Assembly: GCA_031291295.1 (NCBI GenBank)
Contig: JARLJI010000116.1
Span: 62,001-126,000, forward strand
Reading direction: 5' to 3'
Source of the DNA: Rhodoferax sp.
GTDB taxonomy: Bacteria; Pseudomonadota; Gammaproteobacteria; Burkholderiales; Burkholderiaceae_C
DNA: 64,000 bases
Shown here: piece by piece, positions 36,079-45,194 of the stretch
Layout of the letters: every line of letters begins with the position of its first letter
Position numbering within the stretch: position 1 is the first letter of the stretch
Made by a program: the position numbers and the translations under genes
Notes under the pieces: generated by a model
Databases searched by the model: none
The model's input: the letters and a program-made list of their open reading frames with translations, nothing else
What the model was told of the DNA's origin: nothing

Positions 36079-37777
36079 CATCGCTGGCAAAGTCGGCCAG
36101 CCGCGAGCGCTCGCCGCGCGCCAGCGTGATGTGCCCGCCGTGCGGCCAGCCCTTGAACTTGTCGACGGCAAACGTCAGCCCCGAGGAGCCCTCGGTCAGG
36201 TACGGTGTGTCGATCTGTGCCAGGTTGCCCATGCAGATGATCTTGGTGCCGGGGCCGGCGCGGGTGATCAGCGTCTTCATCTGTTTGGGCGTCAGGTTCT
36301 GCGCCTCGTCGATGATCACGTACTTGTTCAAGAAGGTGCGCCCGCGCATGAAGTTCATGCTCTTGATTTTGATGCGCGAGCGGATCAGCTCGTTGGTGGC
36401 CGCGCGGCCCCATTCGCCCGAGGTGGTCTCGGTCTTGGCGAGCACTTCCAGGTTGTCGTCCAGCGCGCCCATCCACGGGCCCATCTTTTCCTCTTCGGTG
36501 CCCGGCAGGAAGCCGATGTCCTCGCCCACGCTCACGGTCGCGCGGGTCATGATGATCTCGGTGTAGCGGCGGTCGTCCAGCACCTGGGTCAGGCCCGAGG
36601 CCAGTGCCATCAGCGTCTTGCCAGTGCCGGCGTTCCCCGTGAGCGTCACAAAGTCCACTTCCGGGTCCATCAGCACGTTCATCGCGAAGTTCTGCTCGCG
36701 GTTGCGTGTGGTCACGCCCCAGACCGCGTTTTTCAGGTGGTTGTAGTCCTTCAGCGTCTTGAGCACCGCCGTCTTGGCGCGGATCTCGGTGACGCGGGCG
36801 TACAGGCTGGGCTCGCCCGGCGCCTCGAAGTAGACGAACTGGTTGATCAGCAGGTTCGGCACGATCGGTCCGCTGATGCGGTAGAACGTGTAGCTGCCGC
36901 TTTGCCAGCTCTCCATGGTCTTGCCATGCTTGGCCCAGAAATCCAGCGGCAGCGCCAGTGAGCCGGAGTACAGCAGGTCGCTATCATCCAGCGTCTTGTC
37001 GTTCTGGTAGTCGTCGGTCGGCAGGCCCAGCGCGCGCGCCTTGACCCGCATATTGATGTCCTTGGAGACCAGCACGACCTCGCGCGGCGCATACTGCTTT
37101 CGCAAGGCCTCCACCACCCCCAGGATCTGGTTGTCCGCCTTGCCTTGGGGCAGGCTGATGGGCAGGGTGTAGTCCAGCGTCTGGGTCTGGAAGAACAGCT
37201 TGCCGCCGGCTTCTCGGTGGCCCGTGGCGTCGAGCTTCAGGCCGTTGCTGAAATCGGCTCCCTGCGTGCCGGCCAGCGCGTCGAGCGAGCGGCTGGTCTG
37301 GCGCGCGTTGCGCGCCACCTCGGTCATGCCCTTCTTGTGGCCGTCGAGTTCCTCCAGCACGATCATCGGCAGGAAGAGGTCGTGCTCTTCAAAGCGGAAC
37401 AGGCACATTGGGTCGTGCAGCAGCACGTTGGTGTCCAGCACGAATAACTTGCCCGGCCCCAAGGCCTTGGGTTTCTTCGGCTTGACGTCTGCCTGGGACA
37501 CTACGGCGCTACTTTTTTTGTAGCCTGGTGCGCCCGACTGATCAGGGCTTCTGGCCGATTCAGGGAAAGACTTCGGCTGGAAAGCGGCGGGGTGCTCCGT
37601 TGCCGCGGCAGTGCCGGGCGCGCGCTCGGCCGGTACCCGCGCACTGCCATCTGCCGGCGTGCCCTCATCGTAAGCCTGTGATTTTCGCGATGCGCGGGCG
37701 GGCGTTCGGGCCGGTGCATCGTACGCTTCGGGTGCCAGCAGGGCGGCGCGCTTGGTGGGGGCGGGTGGCAATGGCAT
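36071..37777 (-). CDS. PIN domain-PhoH family ATPase (PhoH2/YlaK type)
   Basis: This 568-aa protein couples an N-terminal PIN ribonuclease domain (FVLDTNVLLHDP, VLEELDGHK) to a C-terminal PhoH ATPase with Walker A GNAGTGKTLMA and Walker B YVIIDEAQNLTP. Such fusions are RNA helicase/ribonucleases. Residues 1-120 are low-complexity Ala/Pro-rich sequence; about 73-91 are encoded by a dispersed repeat. The ATG at 37777 has no good Shine-Dalgarno, so the true start in this variable region is uncertain. The TAG stop falls in another repeat copy. Confidence 0.88.
   Translation of the reverse strand: MPLPPAPTKRAALLAPEAYDAPARTPARASRKSQAYDEGTPADGSARVPAERAPGTAAATEHPAAFQPKSFPESARSPDQSGAPGYKKSSAVVSQADVKPKKPKALGPGKLFVLDTNVLLHDPMCLFRFEEHDLFLPMIVLEELDGHKKGMTEVARNARQTSRSLDALAGTQGADFSNGLKLDATGHREAGGKLFFQTQTLDYTLPISLPQGKADNQILGVVEALRKQYAPREVVLVSKDINMRVKARALGLPTDDYQNDKTLDDSDLLYSGSLALPLDFWAKHGKTMESWQSGSYTFYRISGPIVPNLLINQFVYFEAPGEPSLYARVTEIRAKTAVLKTLKDYNHLKNAVWGVTTRNREQNFAMNVLMDPEVDFVTLTGNAGTGKTLMALASGLTQVLDDRRYTEIIMTRATVSVGEDIGFLPGTEEEKMGPWMGALDDNLEVLAKTETTSGEWGRAATNELIRSRIKIKSMNFMRGRTFLNKYVIIDEAQNLTPKQMKTLITRAGPGTKIICMGNLAQIDTPYLTEGSSGLTFAVDKFKGWPHGGHITLARGERSRLADFASDVL
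37507..37561 (+). repeat. Dispersed two-hairpin element, copy in the phoH gene
   Basis: Plus strand: GCTACTTTTTTTGTAGCC palindrome, a spacer, then CAGGGCTTCTGGCC. It lies in the variable N-terminal region of the PIN-PhoH protein and is translated without a stop. Confidence 0.75.
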
Positions 37778-37842
37778 AGAGGGCAGTGTGCTCGCAGTTG
37801 GTGAGGAGTGGGAAACGGCGTGTAAAGGGTGTTTAAAAAGCG

Positions 37843-37875
37843 AAAAAGCCGCCTGGAGGCCAAGGCGGCTTTTGT
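37843..37875 (-). terminator. Terminator after prxQ
   Basis: AAAAGCCGCC and GGCGGCTTTT form a 10-bp perfect inverted repeat with a ten-base loop and a run of T on the minus strand. It lies between the prxQ stop and the phoH start, so it separates the two minus-strand genes. Confidence 0.8.
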
Positions 37876-37958
37876 TGGGGAGCGGTTGCAAGTTCCAACG
37901 GCATGGACTCATTATGCATGAGCACTGTGACTTGCAACTTCCTTGTTGCTTTGAGACG

Positions 37959-38435
37959 TCAGGCGGCTTTTTTGAGATCCTTGACGGCCTTCAGGACTTC
38001 GTCCACGTGGCCCGGAACCTTCAGGCCACGCCACTCGTTCTTCAGCAGGCCATCGGCGCCGATCAGGAAGGTGCTGCGCTCGATGCCCTTGACCTTTTTG
38101 CCGTACATGATCTTGTTCTTGACGACGCCGAACATGTGGCACATTTTTTCTTCGGTGTCGGCAATCAGCTCGAAGGGCAACTCCAGCTTGGCCTTGAACT
38201 CGTCGTGCGACTTCATGTTGTCGCGCGAGACGCCGAACACGGCGGCGCCGGCCTTCACGAAGTCCTTGTACTTGTCGCGGAACTGCATGGCCTCGGTGGT
38301 GCAACCAGGCGTGTTGTCCTTGGGGTAAAAATACAGAATCATCACCTGACCGTTGTGCGAGGTGTTGGACACCTTGACGCCGCCGGTGGCATTGGCTTCA
38401 AATTCGGGGAGGGGCTTGTTGACAACGATCGCCAT
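37959..38435 (-). CDS. bcp: Thioredoxin-dependent peroxiredoxin PrxQ/Bcp
   Basis: This 158-aa AhpC/TSA-family peroxidase reduces hydroperoxides. The peroxidatic cysteine is C45 in DNTPGCTTEAM, with the family signature YFYPKDNTPGCT. The resolving cysteine found five residues later in many PrxQ proteins is replaced by Met50. The only other cysteine is C99 (EEKMCHMFGV). The mechanism may therefore be 1-Cys or use C99. Confidence 0.93.
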   Translation of the reverse strand: MAIVVNKPLPEFEANATGGVKVSNTSHNGQVMILYFYPKDNTPGCTTEAMQFRDKYKDFVKAGAAVFGVSRDNMKSHDEFKAKLELPFELIADTEEKMCHMFGVVKNKIMYGKKVKGIERSTFLIGADGLLKNEWRGLKVPGHVDEVLKAVKDLKKAA

Positions 38436-38544
38436 AAAACTTCAATCTCGTGTGACAGGATGTGGTCGTTGATGGGATGCGCGGGAACTGTTCCATGACA
38501 GCGCCCACCACTGGACGCCCCGATTTTACCCTAAAGGCACCCGC

Positions 38545-38925
38545 CTAGCCGCCCGGCACCTCCAGCAGCAGGGCCGCAACCACGTGCCGGCCTTCGCCCG
38601 CGAGAATGTTGTAGGTGCGGCACGCGGCCTGCGTGTCCATGGTCTCCACGCCGATGCGTCTGGCCATCAAGGGCCCCAGCCAGACCGGCTGCGGAAAGCG
38701 GATGCGCTCGCCGCTGCCGAAGATGACCAGTTCGGCATCGAGCGCGGCAATCTGCTCGAAATGCGCGGGTGTCAGGTCGGCGAAGCTGCGGCACGGCCAG
38801 TCGAGCCGCTGGCCCTGCGAGCTGATGATGAGGCTGGAGGCGATTTTTTCAGCGCCCAGCGCCACCCAGCCCGGGCCGTAGGCACTGATGGATTGAACGT
38901 CGAACTTGTCGGGTTGCAGCTTCAT
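38545..38925 (-). CDS. Mth938-like domain protein (DUF498/COG3737)
   Basis: This 126-aa protein matches the Mth938/DUF498 fold: ISAYGPGWVALG, the central SLIISSQG, AELVIFGSGERIRFP and the C-terminal MDTQAACRTYNILAGEGRHVVAALL. Human NDUFAF3 (complex I assembly) has this fold, but the bacterial function is unclear. It is divergent from alaA. Confidence 0.88.
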   Translation of the reverse strand: MKLQPDKFDVQSISAYGPGWVALGAEKIASSLIISSQGQRLDWPCRSFADLTPAHFEQIAALDAELVIFGSGERIRFPQPVWLGPLMARRIGVETMDTQAACRTYNILAGEGRHVVAALLLEVPGG

Positions 38926-38989
38926 GGTGTTTTGGTAACTGTGGTCAAATTATAGGTTTTCACCCTTTTAGAAGCGCCCCGGAGGGACA

Positions 38990-40234
38990 TTGAAAACGAT
39001 TCAAAAATCGGCCAAACTGGCCAACGTCTGTTACGACATCCGCGGCCCGATCATGGACCGCGCGCGCCAGATGGAGGAAGAGGGCCAAAAGCTCATCAAG
39101 CTCAACATCGGCAATCTGGCCGTGTTCGGCTTCGATTCGCCCGAAGAGATCCAGCAGGACATGATTCGCAACCTGCCCAACTCGGCCGGTTATTCCGACA
39201 GCAAGGGCATCTTTGCAGCGCGCAAGGCGGTGATGCACGAGACCCAGAAGCAGGGTGTCAAGGGCGTCACACTGGACGACATCTACCTCGGCAACGGCGC
39301 CAGCGAGCTGATCGTGATGGCGACCAACGCGCTGCTCAACGATGGCGACGAACTGCTGCTGCCCGCGCCCGACTACCCGCTGTGGACGGCTGCGGCCAGC
39401 CTGTCGGGCGGCACACCGGTGCACTACCTGTGCGACGAAGCCAATGGCTGGATGCCGGACTTGGGCGACATCCGCGCCAGGATCACGCCGCGCACCAAGG
39501 GCATCGTGGTCATCAACCCGAACAACCCGACCGGCGCCCTGTATTCGGACGAGCTGCTGCGCGGCATTGTGGACATCGCGCGCACGCACGGCCTGGTGAT
39601 TTTTGCCGATGAGGTGTACGACAAGGTGCTGTACGACGGCGCCCGGCATACCGCCATCGCCAGCCTGTCGGACGACGTGCTCACTTTGACCTTCAACTCG
39701 CTGTCCAAAAGCTACCGCTCCTGCGGCTACCGCGAGGGCTGGCTGGTGGTGTCGGGCGACAAGCGCTCCGCCGGCGACTACATCGAGGGCCTGAACATGC
39801 TCTCCAACATGCGCCTGTGCTCCAACGTGCCGGGCCAGTGGGCGATCCAGACCGCGCTCGGCGGCTATCAGAGCATCAACGACCTGGTGGGTGAGGGCGG
39901 GCGCCTGCGCCGCCAGCGCGACCTGGCGTACGAACTGATCACGGCCATTCCGGGCGTGAGCTGCGTCAAGCCAAGTGCGGCGCTGTACATGTTTCCCCGG
40001 CTCGATCCCAAGGTCTACCCGATTGCGGACGACCGGCAGTTCTTTCTGGAACTGCTGCAGGAGACGCGCGTCATGCTGGTGCAGGGCACGGGCTTCAACT
40101 GGGCCACGCCGGACCATTTCCGCATCGTGTTCCTGCCGCACGAAGACGATTTGCGCGAGGCCATCAACCGCATCGCCAAATTCCTGGAAAGCTATCGAAA
40201 ACGTAGCGCCAAGTCCATGCTCAGCGTGGCCTGA
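38990..40234 (+). CDS. alaA: PLP-dependent aminotransferase AlaA-like (glutamate-pyruvate)
   Basis: This 414-aa fold-type I aminotransferase resembles AlaA, which makes alanine from pyruvate and glutamate. It has the PLP-binding NNPTGALY and FADEVYDKV blocks, the Schiff-base lysine in FNSLSKSYRSCGYREGW, and the C-terminal Arg region (FRIVFLPHEDD). The start is TTG at 38990, preceded by GGAGGG. The last residues (about ESYRKRSAKSMLSVA) overlap a degenerate repeat copy. hom and thrC follow on the same strand, an order common in this family of bacteria. Confidence 0.93.
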   Translation: MKTIQKSAKLANVCYDIRGPIMDRARQMEEEGQKLIKLNIGNLAVFGFDSPEEIQQDMIRNLPNSAGYSDSKGIFAARKAVMHETQKQGVKGVTLDDIYLGNGASELIVMATNALLNDGDELLLPAPDYPLWTAAASLSGGTPVHYLCDEANGWMPDLGDIRARITPRTKGIVVINPNNPTGALYSDELLRGIVDIARTHGLVIFADEVYDKVLYDGARHTAIASLSDDVLTLTFNSLSKSYRSCGYREGWLVVSGDKRSAGDYIEGLNMLSNMRLCSNVPGQWAIQTALGGYQSINDLVGEGGRLRRQRDLAYELITAIPGVSCVKPSAALYMFPRLDPKVYPIADDRQFFLELLQETRVMLVQGTGFNWATPDHFRIVFLPHEDDLREAINRIAKFLESYRKRSAKSMLSVA

Positions 40235-40245
40235 GAGTATTTTTA
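40189..40245 (+). repeat. Degenerate dispersed element at the alaA 3' end
   Basis: AGCTATCGAAAACGTAGC resembles the terminal palindrome. The expected spacing is followed by CGTGGCCTGAGAG, a weak match to the core. The alaA stop TGA lies in this core. The match is weaker than for other copies. Confidence 0.45.
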
Positions 40246-40255
40246 CTTAATATTA

Positions 40256-41581
40256 ATGATGAAACCCATTCAAGTAGGCCTGCTGGGCATCGGCACCGTG
40301 GGCAGCGGCACGTTCAAGGTGCTGGCACGCAACCAGAACGAGATCAAGAGCCGCGCCGGCCGCGGCATCGCGATCACCATGGTGGCCGATCTGGACGTGG
40401 CGCGCGCGCAAGGCATCGTCGGCGAGGGCGTGACGGTGGTGGCCGACGCGCGCGCCGTGATCGCCAATCCCGAGATCGACATCGTGGTCGAACTGATTGG
40501 CGGCTACGGCATTGCCAGGCAGCTGGTCATGGAGGCCATTGCGGCGGGCAAGCACGTGGTCACCGCCAACAAGGCGCTGCTGGCGGTGCATGGCACCGAG
40601 ATTTTCGCGGCCGCGCACGCCCGGGGCGTGATGGTGGCCTTCGAGGCGGCGGTGGCGGGCGGCATTCCGATCATCAAGGCGCTGCGCGAGGGCCTGGCGG
40701 CCAACAGCATCCAGTGGGTCGCCGGCATCATCAACGGCACCACCAACTTCATCCTCTCCGAGATGCGCGATAAGGGCCTGGACTTTGGCGTGGCCCTGAA
40801 GGACGCGCAGCGCCTGGGCTATGCCGAGGCCGACCCCACGTTCGACATCGAAGGCGTGGACGCGGCGCACAAGGCGACCCTCATGTCGGCCATCGCGTTC
40901 GGCATCCCGGTGCAGTTTGACAAGGCCTATGTCGAAGGCATTACCAAACTCGCGGCGCAGGACATCAAATACGCCGAGCAGCTCGGCTACCGCATCAAGC
41001 TGCTCGGTATCACCAAGCGCACGCCGCAGGGCATCGAGTTGCGCGTGCACCCCAGCCTGGTGCCGGCCAAGCGCCTGATCGCCAATGTCGAAGGCGCCAT
41101 GAACGCGGTGATGGTGCACGGCGACGCGGTCGGCACCACGTTGTACTACGGCAAGGGCGCGGGCGCGGAGCCCACCGCCAGCGCCGTGATTGCCGACCTG
41201 GTCGACATCACGCGGCTGCACACGGCCGATGCCGCGCAGCGCGTGCCGCACCTGGCGTTCCATCCCGATGCGATGAGCGACCTGCACGTGCTGCCCATGA
41301 GCGAGGTGGTGACCAGCTACTACCTGCGCCTGCGCGTGGCCGACGAGGCGGGCGTGCTCGCCAAGGTGACGGGCATTGTGGCCGACGCCGGCATCAGCAT
41401 CGACGCAGTGCTGCAGCGCGAGGCCGACGAGGTGGGCGGCGAAGGTTCCACGCAGACCGACCTGATCATCCTCACGCACGACACCCGCGAAGGCACCATG
41501 GACGAGGCCATCGCGCGCATGCAGGCGCTGCCCAGCGTGCTGGCGCCGATCACGCGCATCCGCAAGGAAGAATTGGCCTGA
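40256..41581 (+). CDS. hom: Homoserine dehydrogenase
   Basis: Hom reduces aspartate semialdehyde to homoserine, the branch to threonine and methionine. The 441-aa protein has the NAD(P) motif VGLLGIGTVGSGTF, the catalytic core GIINGTTNFILSEM and EGVDAAHKATLM, and a C-terminal ACT regulatory domain at about 350-430, which suggests feedback control by threonine. The start is one of two adjacent ATGs (40256, 40259), both with a weak Shine-Dalgarno. It overlaps thrC by TGATG. Confidence 0.96.
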   Translation: MMKPIQVGLLGIGTVGSGTFKVLARNQNEIKSRAGRGIAITMVADLDVARAQGIVGEGVTVVADARAVIANPEIDIVVELIGGYGIARQLVMEAIAAGKHVVTANKALLAVHGTEIFAAAHARGVMVAFEAAVAGGIPIIKALREGLAANSIQWVAGIINGTTNFILSEMRDKGLDFGVALKDAQRLGYAEADPTFDIEGVDAAHKATLMSAIAFGIPVQFDKAYVEGITKLAAQDIKYAEQLGYRIKLLGITKRTPQGIELRVHPSLVPAKRLIANVEGAMNAVMVHGDAVGTTLYYGKGAGAEPTASAVIADLVDITRLHTADAAQRVPHLAFHPDAMSDLHVLPMSEVVTSYYLRLRVADEAGVLAKVTGIVADAGISIDAVLQREADEVGGEGSTQTDLIILTHDTREGTMDEAIARMQALPSVLAPITRIRKEELA

Positions 41582-43020
41582 TGCATTACCTTTCGACCCG
41601 CGGCGATGCCACGCCGCGCAAGTTCTGTGAAATCCTGCTCGAAGGCCTGGCGCCCGATGGCGGGCTGTACCTGCCCGAGCACTACCCGCAGGTGGACGCC
41701 GCCCTGCTCGCAAAGTGGCGCCTGCTGCCCTATGCCGATCTGGCGTTCGAGGTGCTCTCGCTGTACATCGACGACATTCCGGCCGACGACCTGCGCGCGA
41801 TCTGCCGCAAGACCTATTCGCAGGAGGTGTTCGGCACGCGCGAGATCGTGCCGCTCAAGAAGCTTGAAGTTGCTTCGACCAGCCCGGCGCGAACGGACTT
41901 GTACCTCGAAGCGCTGTCCAACGGACCGACGCTGGCCTTCAAGGACATGGCGATGCAGCTGCTCGGCAACCTGTTCGAGTACGAGCTGGCACGCCGCGGC
42001 GAGGAACTCAACATCCTGGGCGCCACCAGCGGCGACACCGGCAGCGCGGCCGAATACGCGATGCGTGGCAAGACCGGCGTGCGCGTGTTCATGCTCAGCC
42101 CGAACGGGCGCATGAGCCCGTTCCAGCAGGCACAGATGTTCAGCCTGCAGGACGACAACATCCACAACGTTGCCGTCGAGGGCGTGTTCGACGACTGCCA
42201 GGACATCGTCAAGGCGGTCTCGAGCGACCTGGCGTTCAAGCGCCGCTACAGGATCGGCACCGTCAATTCCATCAACTGGGCGCGCCTGATGGCGCAGGTG
42301 GTGTATTACTTCGCCGGTTACTTTCAGGCGACGAGCAGCAATACCGACAAGGTCGGTTTTACGGTGCCTTCGGGCAACTTTGGCAACGTCTGCGCCGGCC
42401 ATGTGGCGCGCATGATGGGGCTGCCCATCGACCAGCTCGTGGTGGCGACCAACGAGAACGACGTGCTCGATGAGTTCTTCCGCACCGGCGTGTACCGTGT
42501 GCGCGCCAGCGCCGACACGCACGAGACCTCCAGCCCGTCGATGGATATTTCCAAGGCCAGCAACTTCGAGCGCTTTGTGTTCGACCTGCTGGGCCGCGAT
42601 GGTGCCCGTGTCGAGGCGCTGTTTGGCGACGCCCTGGCCAAAGACGGGCGCTTTGACCTGAGCTTGGACCCGGCCTTCCAGCAGGCGGCGCAGCGCTACG
42701 GCTTTGTCAGTGGCAAGAGCACCCATGCCGACCGGCTGGCGACCATCAGGGATACGTTCGAGCGCCTGGGCGTGATGATCGACCCGCACACCGCCGATGC
42801 CGTGAAGGTCGCGCGCGAGCACCTCGTGGCGGGCGTGCCGATGATCGTGCTGGAGACCGCGCTGCCCATCAAGTTTGCGCAGACCATCGTCGAGGCGCTG
42901 GGCCGCGAACCCGACCGGCCGGCCCGGTTCGAAGGCATAGAGCAATTGCCCCGGCGCGTGACCCTGATGATTGCGGATGCCGCCGCGGTGCAGGCCTACG
43001 TTGCCCAGCATTGCAAGTAA
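41581..43020 (+). CDS. thrC: Threonine synthase
   Basis: ThrC converts O-phosphohomoserine to threonine with PLP. The 479-aa protein begins MHYLSTRGDATPRKFCEILL, as in the long ThrC class, with the PLP lysine in LAFKDMAMQL and the PLP-phosphate block GATSGDTGSAA. It is translationally coupled to hom through TGATG. A repeat copy separates it from mobB. Confidence 0.96.
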   Translation: MHYLSTRGDATPRKFCEILLEGLAPDGGLYLPEHYPQVDAALLAKWRLLPYADLAFEVLSLYIDDIPADDLRAICRKTYSQEVFGTREIVPLKKLEVASTSPARTDLYLEALSNGPTLAFKDMAMQLLGNLFEYELARRGEELNILGATSGDTGSAAEYAMRGKTGVRVFMLSPNGRMSPFQQAQMFSLQDDNIHNVAVEGVFDDCQDIVKAVSSDLAFKRRYRIGTVNSINWARLMAQVVYYFAGYFQATSSNTDKVGFTVPSGNFGNVCAGHVARMMGLPIDQLVVATNENDVLDEFFRTGVYRVRASADTHETSSPSMDISKASNFERFVFDLLGRDGARVEALFGDALAKDGRFDLSLDPAFQQAAQRYGFVSGKSTHADRLATIRDTFERLGVMIDPHTADAVKVAREHLVAGVPMIVLETALPIKFAQTIVEALGREPDRPARFEGIEQLPRRVTLMIADAAAVQAYVAQHCK

Positions 43021-43021
43021 A

Positions 43022-43072
43022 AAGTGGCTGTAGCCCATATAGGGCATTCACAGTTCACTATAGAAAATAGAG
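43022..43072 (+). repeat. Dispersed two-hairpin element between thrC and mobB
   Basis: Core-first copy two bases after the thrC stop: GGCTGTAGCCCATATAGGGC, whose TAGCCC/GGGC arms form a hairpin, then CACTATAGAAAATAGAGC as a degenerate terminal palindrome. Confidence 0.75.
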
Positions 43073-43090
43073 CAACCTGAGAAAAACCCA

Positions 43091-43624
43091 ATGAAAGTTG
43101 TTGGCTTCGCGGGCTACTCGGGCTCGGGCAAAACCACTCTGGTTGAAAACCTGATCCCGATGTTCAAACAGCGCGGCCAGCGCGTCTCGGTGGTCAAGCA
43201 TGCGCATCACCGCTTCGACATCGACCATGTCGGCAAGGACACGTACCGGCACCGCCAGGCGGGCGCGTTCGAGGTGGTCGTCGCCTCCGACCGGCGTCTC
43301 GCCCTGATGCGGGAATTCGAACGCCCCACCGAGCTGTCGGTGCACCAGCTGATTGCCGAGCTCGATGACGCGGTGGACTGGGTGCTGGTGGAGGGCTTCA
43401 AGCACAGCGACCTGCCCAAGGTCGAGGTCTGGCGCGCCGCGGCAGGCAAGCCGGCGTGCTATACCGAGGACGATTTCATCGTCGCCATTGCCACCGATTC
43501 CCCGCGGCAGCTGCCGCAAACCACCATCCGCCCGGTGCTGGATTTGAATGCGCCCGCCGCGGTGGCGGCGTGGTTGATCAACAATCACGACCAGTTCGTT
43601 TACCGTTCGGAGCTGCATGCATGA
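43091..43624 (+). CDS. mobB: Molybdopterin-guanine dinucleotide biosynthesis adapter MobB
   Basis: MobB is a GTP-binding accessory factor for making the guanine-dinucleotide form of molybdenum cofactor. The 177-aa protein has the P-loop GYSGSGKTTL, the HAHHRFDIDHVGKDTYRHR block and the LVEGFKHSDLPKVEV motif. Its stop overlaps the moeA ATG, so mobB-moeA-moaD-moaE form one cofactor unit. Confidence 0.94.
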   Translation: MKVVGFAGYSGSGKTTLVENLIPMFKQRGQRVSVVKHAHHRFDIDHVGKDTYRHRQAGAFEVVVASDRRLALMREFERPTELSVHQLIAELDDAVDWVLVEGFKHSDLPKVEVWRAAAGKPACYTEDDFIVAIATDSPRQLPQTTIRPVLDLNAPAAVAAWLINNHDQFVYRSELHA

Positions 43625-44856
43625 ATGACCCGCGTCCGCCCCTCAAGTCCCTCGATGACGCCCTGGCCGAGTTGCTGGACCGTGCCGTGCCGGCGCTCGA
43701 ATCCGAGCGGGTTTCCACCTTCGACGCCGATGGCCGCGTGCTGGCGCAGGACGTGGTGTCGACGCTGCAGGTGCCGCCGCAGGACAACAGCGCGATGGAC
43801 GGCTACGCGCTGCGGTGCGCGGACGTGGCGGCCACGGGCGCGTTGCTGCCCGTCTCGCAGCGCATCCCCGCCGGCAGCGCGGGTGCCGCGTTGCAGGCCG
43901 GCACGGCGGCGCGCATCTTCACCGGAGCGCCGATTCCGCCCGGGGCCGATGCCGTGATCATGCAGGAAGACTGCGAAACGGTGGCGGGCCTTGAGGCCGC
44001 CATCCGCGTGATGACGCTGCCGCAACCCGGCCAGTGGATCCGGCGCGGTGGCGAAGACGTCAGGCGCGGCGCCGTGGTGCTCTCAAAAGGAGAGCTTCTG
44101 ACGCCCGCCGGTATTGGTCTGGCGGCCGGTATTGGCATGGATACCTTGCTGGTGGCGCGCCGTCCGCGGGTGGCGCTGTTCTCCACTGGGGACGAGCTGG
44201 TGATGCCCGGCGACGTCGCGCCCGAGCAGATGAAGCCTGGCGCCATCTACAACTCCAACCGCTTCTTTCTGCGCGCCTTGCTCAAACGGCTGGGCTGCGA
44301 GGTGACCGACCTGGGCATCGTGCCGGACCGCCGCGACGCCACCATCGATGCCCTGCGCAGCGCCAGCGCGCAGCACGACCTGATCCTCACCAGCGGCGGT
44401 GTCTCGGTTGGCGAGGAAGACCACATCAAGCCGGCCGTGCAGGCGCTCGGCGAGTTGAGCCTGTGGCAAATCGCGATCAAGCCCGGCAAGCCGTTCGCCT
44501 ACGGGCGCATCGGGCAGGCGCACTTCGCCGGGCTGCCGGGCAACCCGGTGTCGAGCTTCATCACCTTCTTGCTGCTGGTGCGCCCGTTCCTGCGCAAACT
44601 GCAGGGTGCGACCGAGCTTGCTCCGAAACCGATAGCGCTCCCCGCCCATTTCACATGGGCCCGAGCCGATAAACGCCGCGAATTTTTGCGCGTGCGGCGC
44701 AATGCAGCGGGCGGGCTGGATCTGTTTGCCAACCAGAGCTCCAGCGTGCTGACCTCGACCGTCTGGGGCGACGGTGTGGTCGACAACCCGCCGGGGCAGA
44801 CCATCAGTCACGGCGCCACGGTGCAGTTCATTTCGTTTGCGGAGTTGCTGTCATGA
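43621..44856 (+). CDS. moeA: Molybdopterin molybdenumtransferase MoeA
   Basis: MoeA inserts molybdate into adenylylated molybdopterin. The 411-aa protein has the conserved DNSAMDGYALR, a TGAPIPPGADAV block, the MoCF domain GGVSVGEEDH and the GNPVSSF motif, then the C-terminal beta domain. The ATG at 43621 overlaps the mobB stop. Confidence 0.95.
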   Translation: MNDPRPPLKSLDDALAELLDRAVPALESERVSTFDADGRVLAQDVVSTLQVPPQDNSAMDGYALRCADVAATGALLPVSQRIPAGSAGAALQAGTAARIFTGAPIPPGADAVIMQEDCETVAGLEAAIRVMTLPQPGQWIRRGGEDVRRGAVVLSKGELLTPAGIGLAAGIGMDTLLVARRPRVALFSTGDELVMPGDVAPEQMKPGAIYNSNRFFLRALLKRLGCEVTDLGIVPDRRDATIDALRSASAQHDLILTSGGVSVGEEDHIKPAVQALGELSLWQIAIKPGKPFAYGRIGQAHFAGLPGNPVSSFITFLLLVRPFLRKLQGATELAPKPIALPAHFTWARADKRREFLRVRRNAAGGLDLFANQSSSVLTSTVWGDGVVDNPPGQTISHGATVQFISFAELLS

Positions 44857-44935
44857 AAAATTACCCCCACGCTCCACCGCTGCGCGGGTCGCTGCCCCCC
44901 GAGGGGGCCGCTTTTCATCTTGGGGTGCCCCGGCG
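44857..44935 (+). repeat. GC-rich REP-like intergenic element between moeA and moaD
   Basis: The whole moeA-moaD spacer is one element. It reads CCCCCACGCTCC, then a GCTGCGCGG/CGCTGCC block, the palindrome GCCCCCCGAGGGGGC, then CATCTTGGGG. I recognise this arrangement as a common intergenic repeat of Comamonadaceae; that recognition is from memory, as no second copy lies in this window. Confidence 0.55.
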
Positions 44936-45190
44936 ATGAAAAAGATCACGGTGCGTTATTTCGCCTCCATCCGCGAGGCCATCGGGCGGGGCAGCGAGCA
45001 GGTGGACACGTCGGCTGCCAGCCTGCTGGCGCTGCGCGACGAGTTGATTGCGCGCGGGGACGCCTACGCCGGGAGCCTGGCGCGCGGCCGCGCCGTGCGC
45101 GTCGCGCTCAACCAGATCATGAGCGACGAGTCGGCGGCGCTGGCGGACGGTGCCGAGGTGGCTTTTTTCCCGCCGGTGACCGGGGGCTGA
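44936..45190 (+). CDS. moaD: Molybdopterin synthase sulfur carrier subunit MoaD
   Basis: This 84-aa ubiquitin-like protein begins MKKITVRYFASIREAIG, contains ALNQIMSDESAALADGAEVAFFPPV and ends in the Gly-Gly that is thiocarboxylated to deliver sulfur. It pairs with MoaE, encoded four bases downstream. Confidence 0.93.
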   Translation: MKKITVRYFASIREAIGRGSEQVDTSAASLLALRDELIARGDAYAGSLARGRAVRVALNQIMSDESAALADGAEVAFFPPVTGG

Positions 45191-45194
45191 CAGC

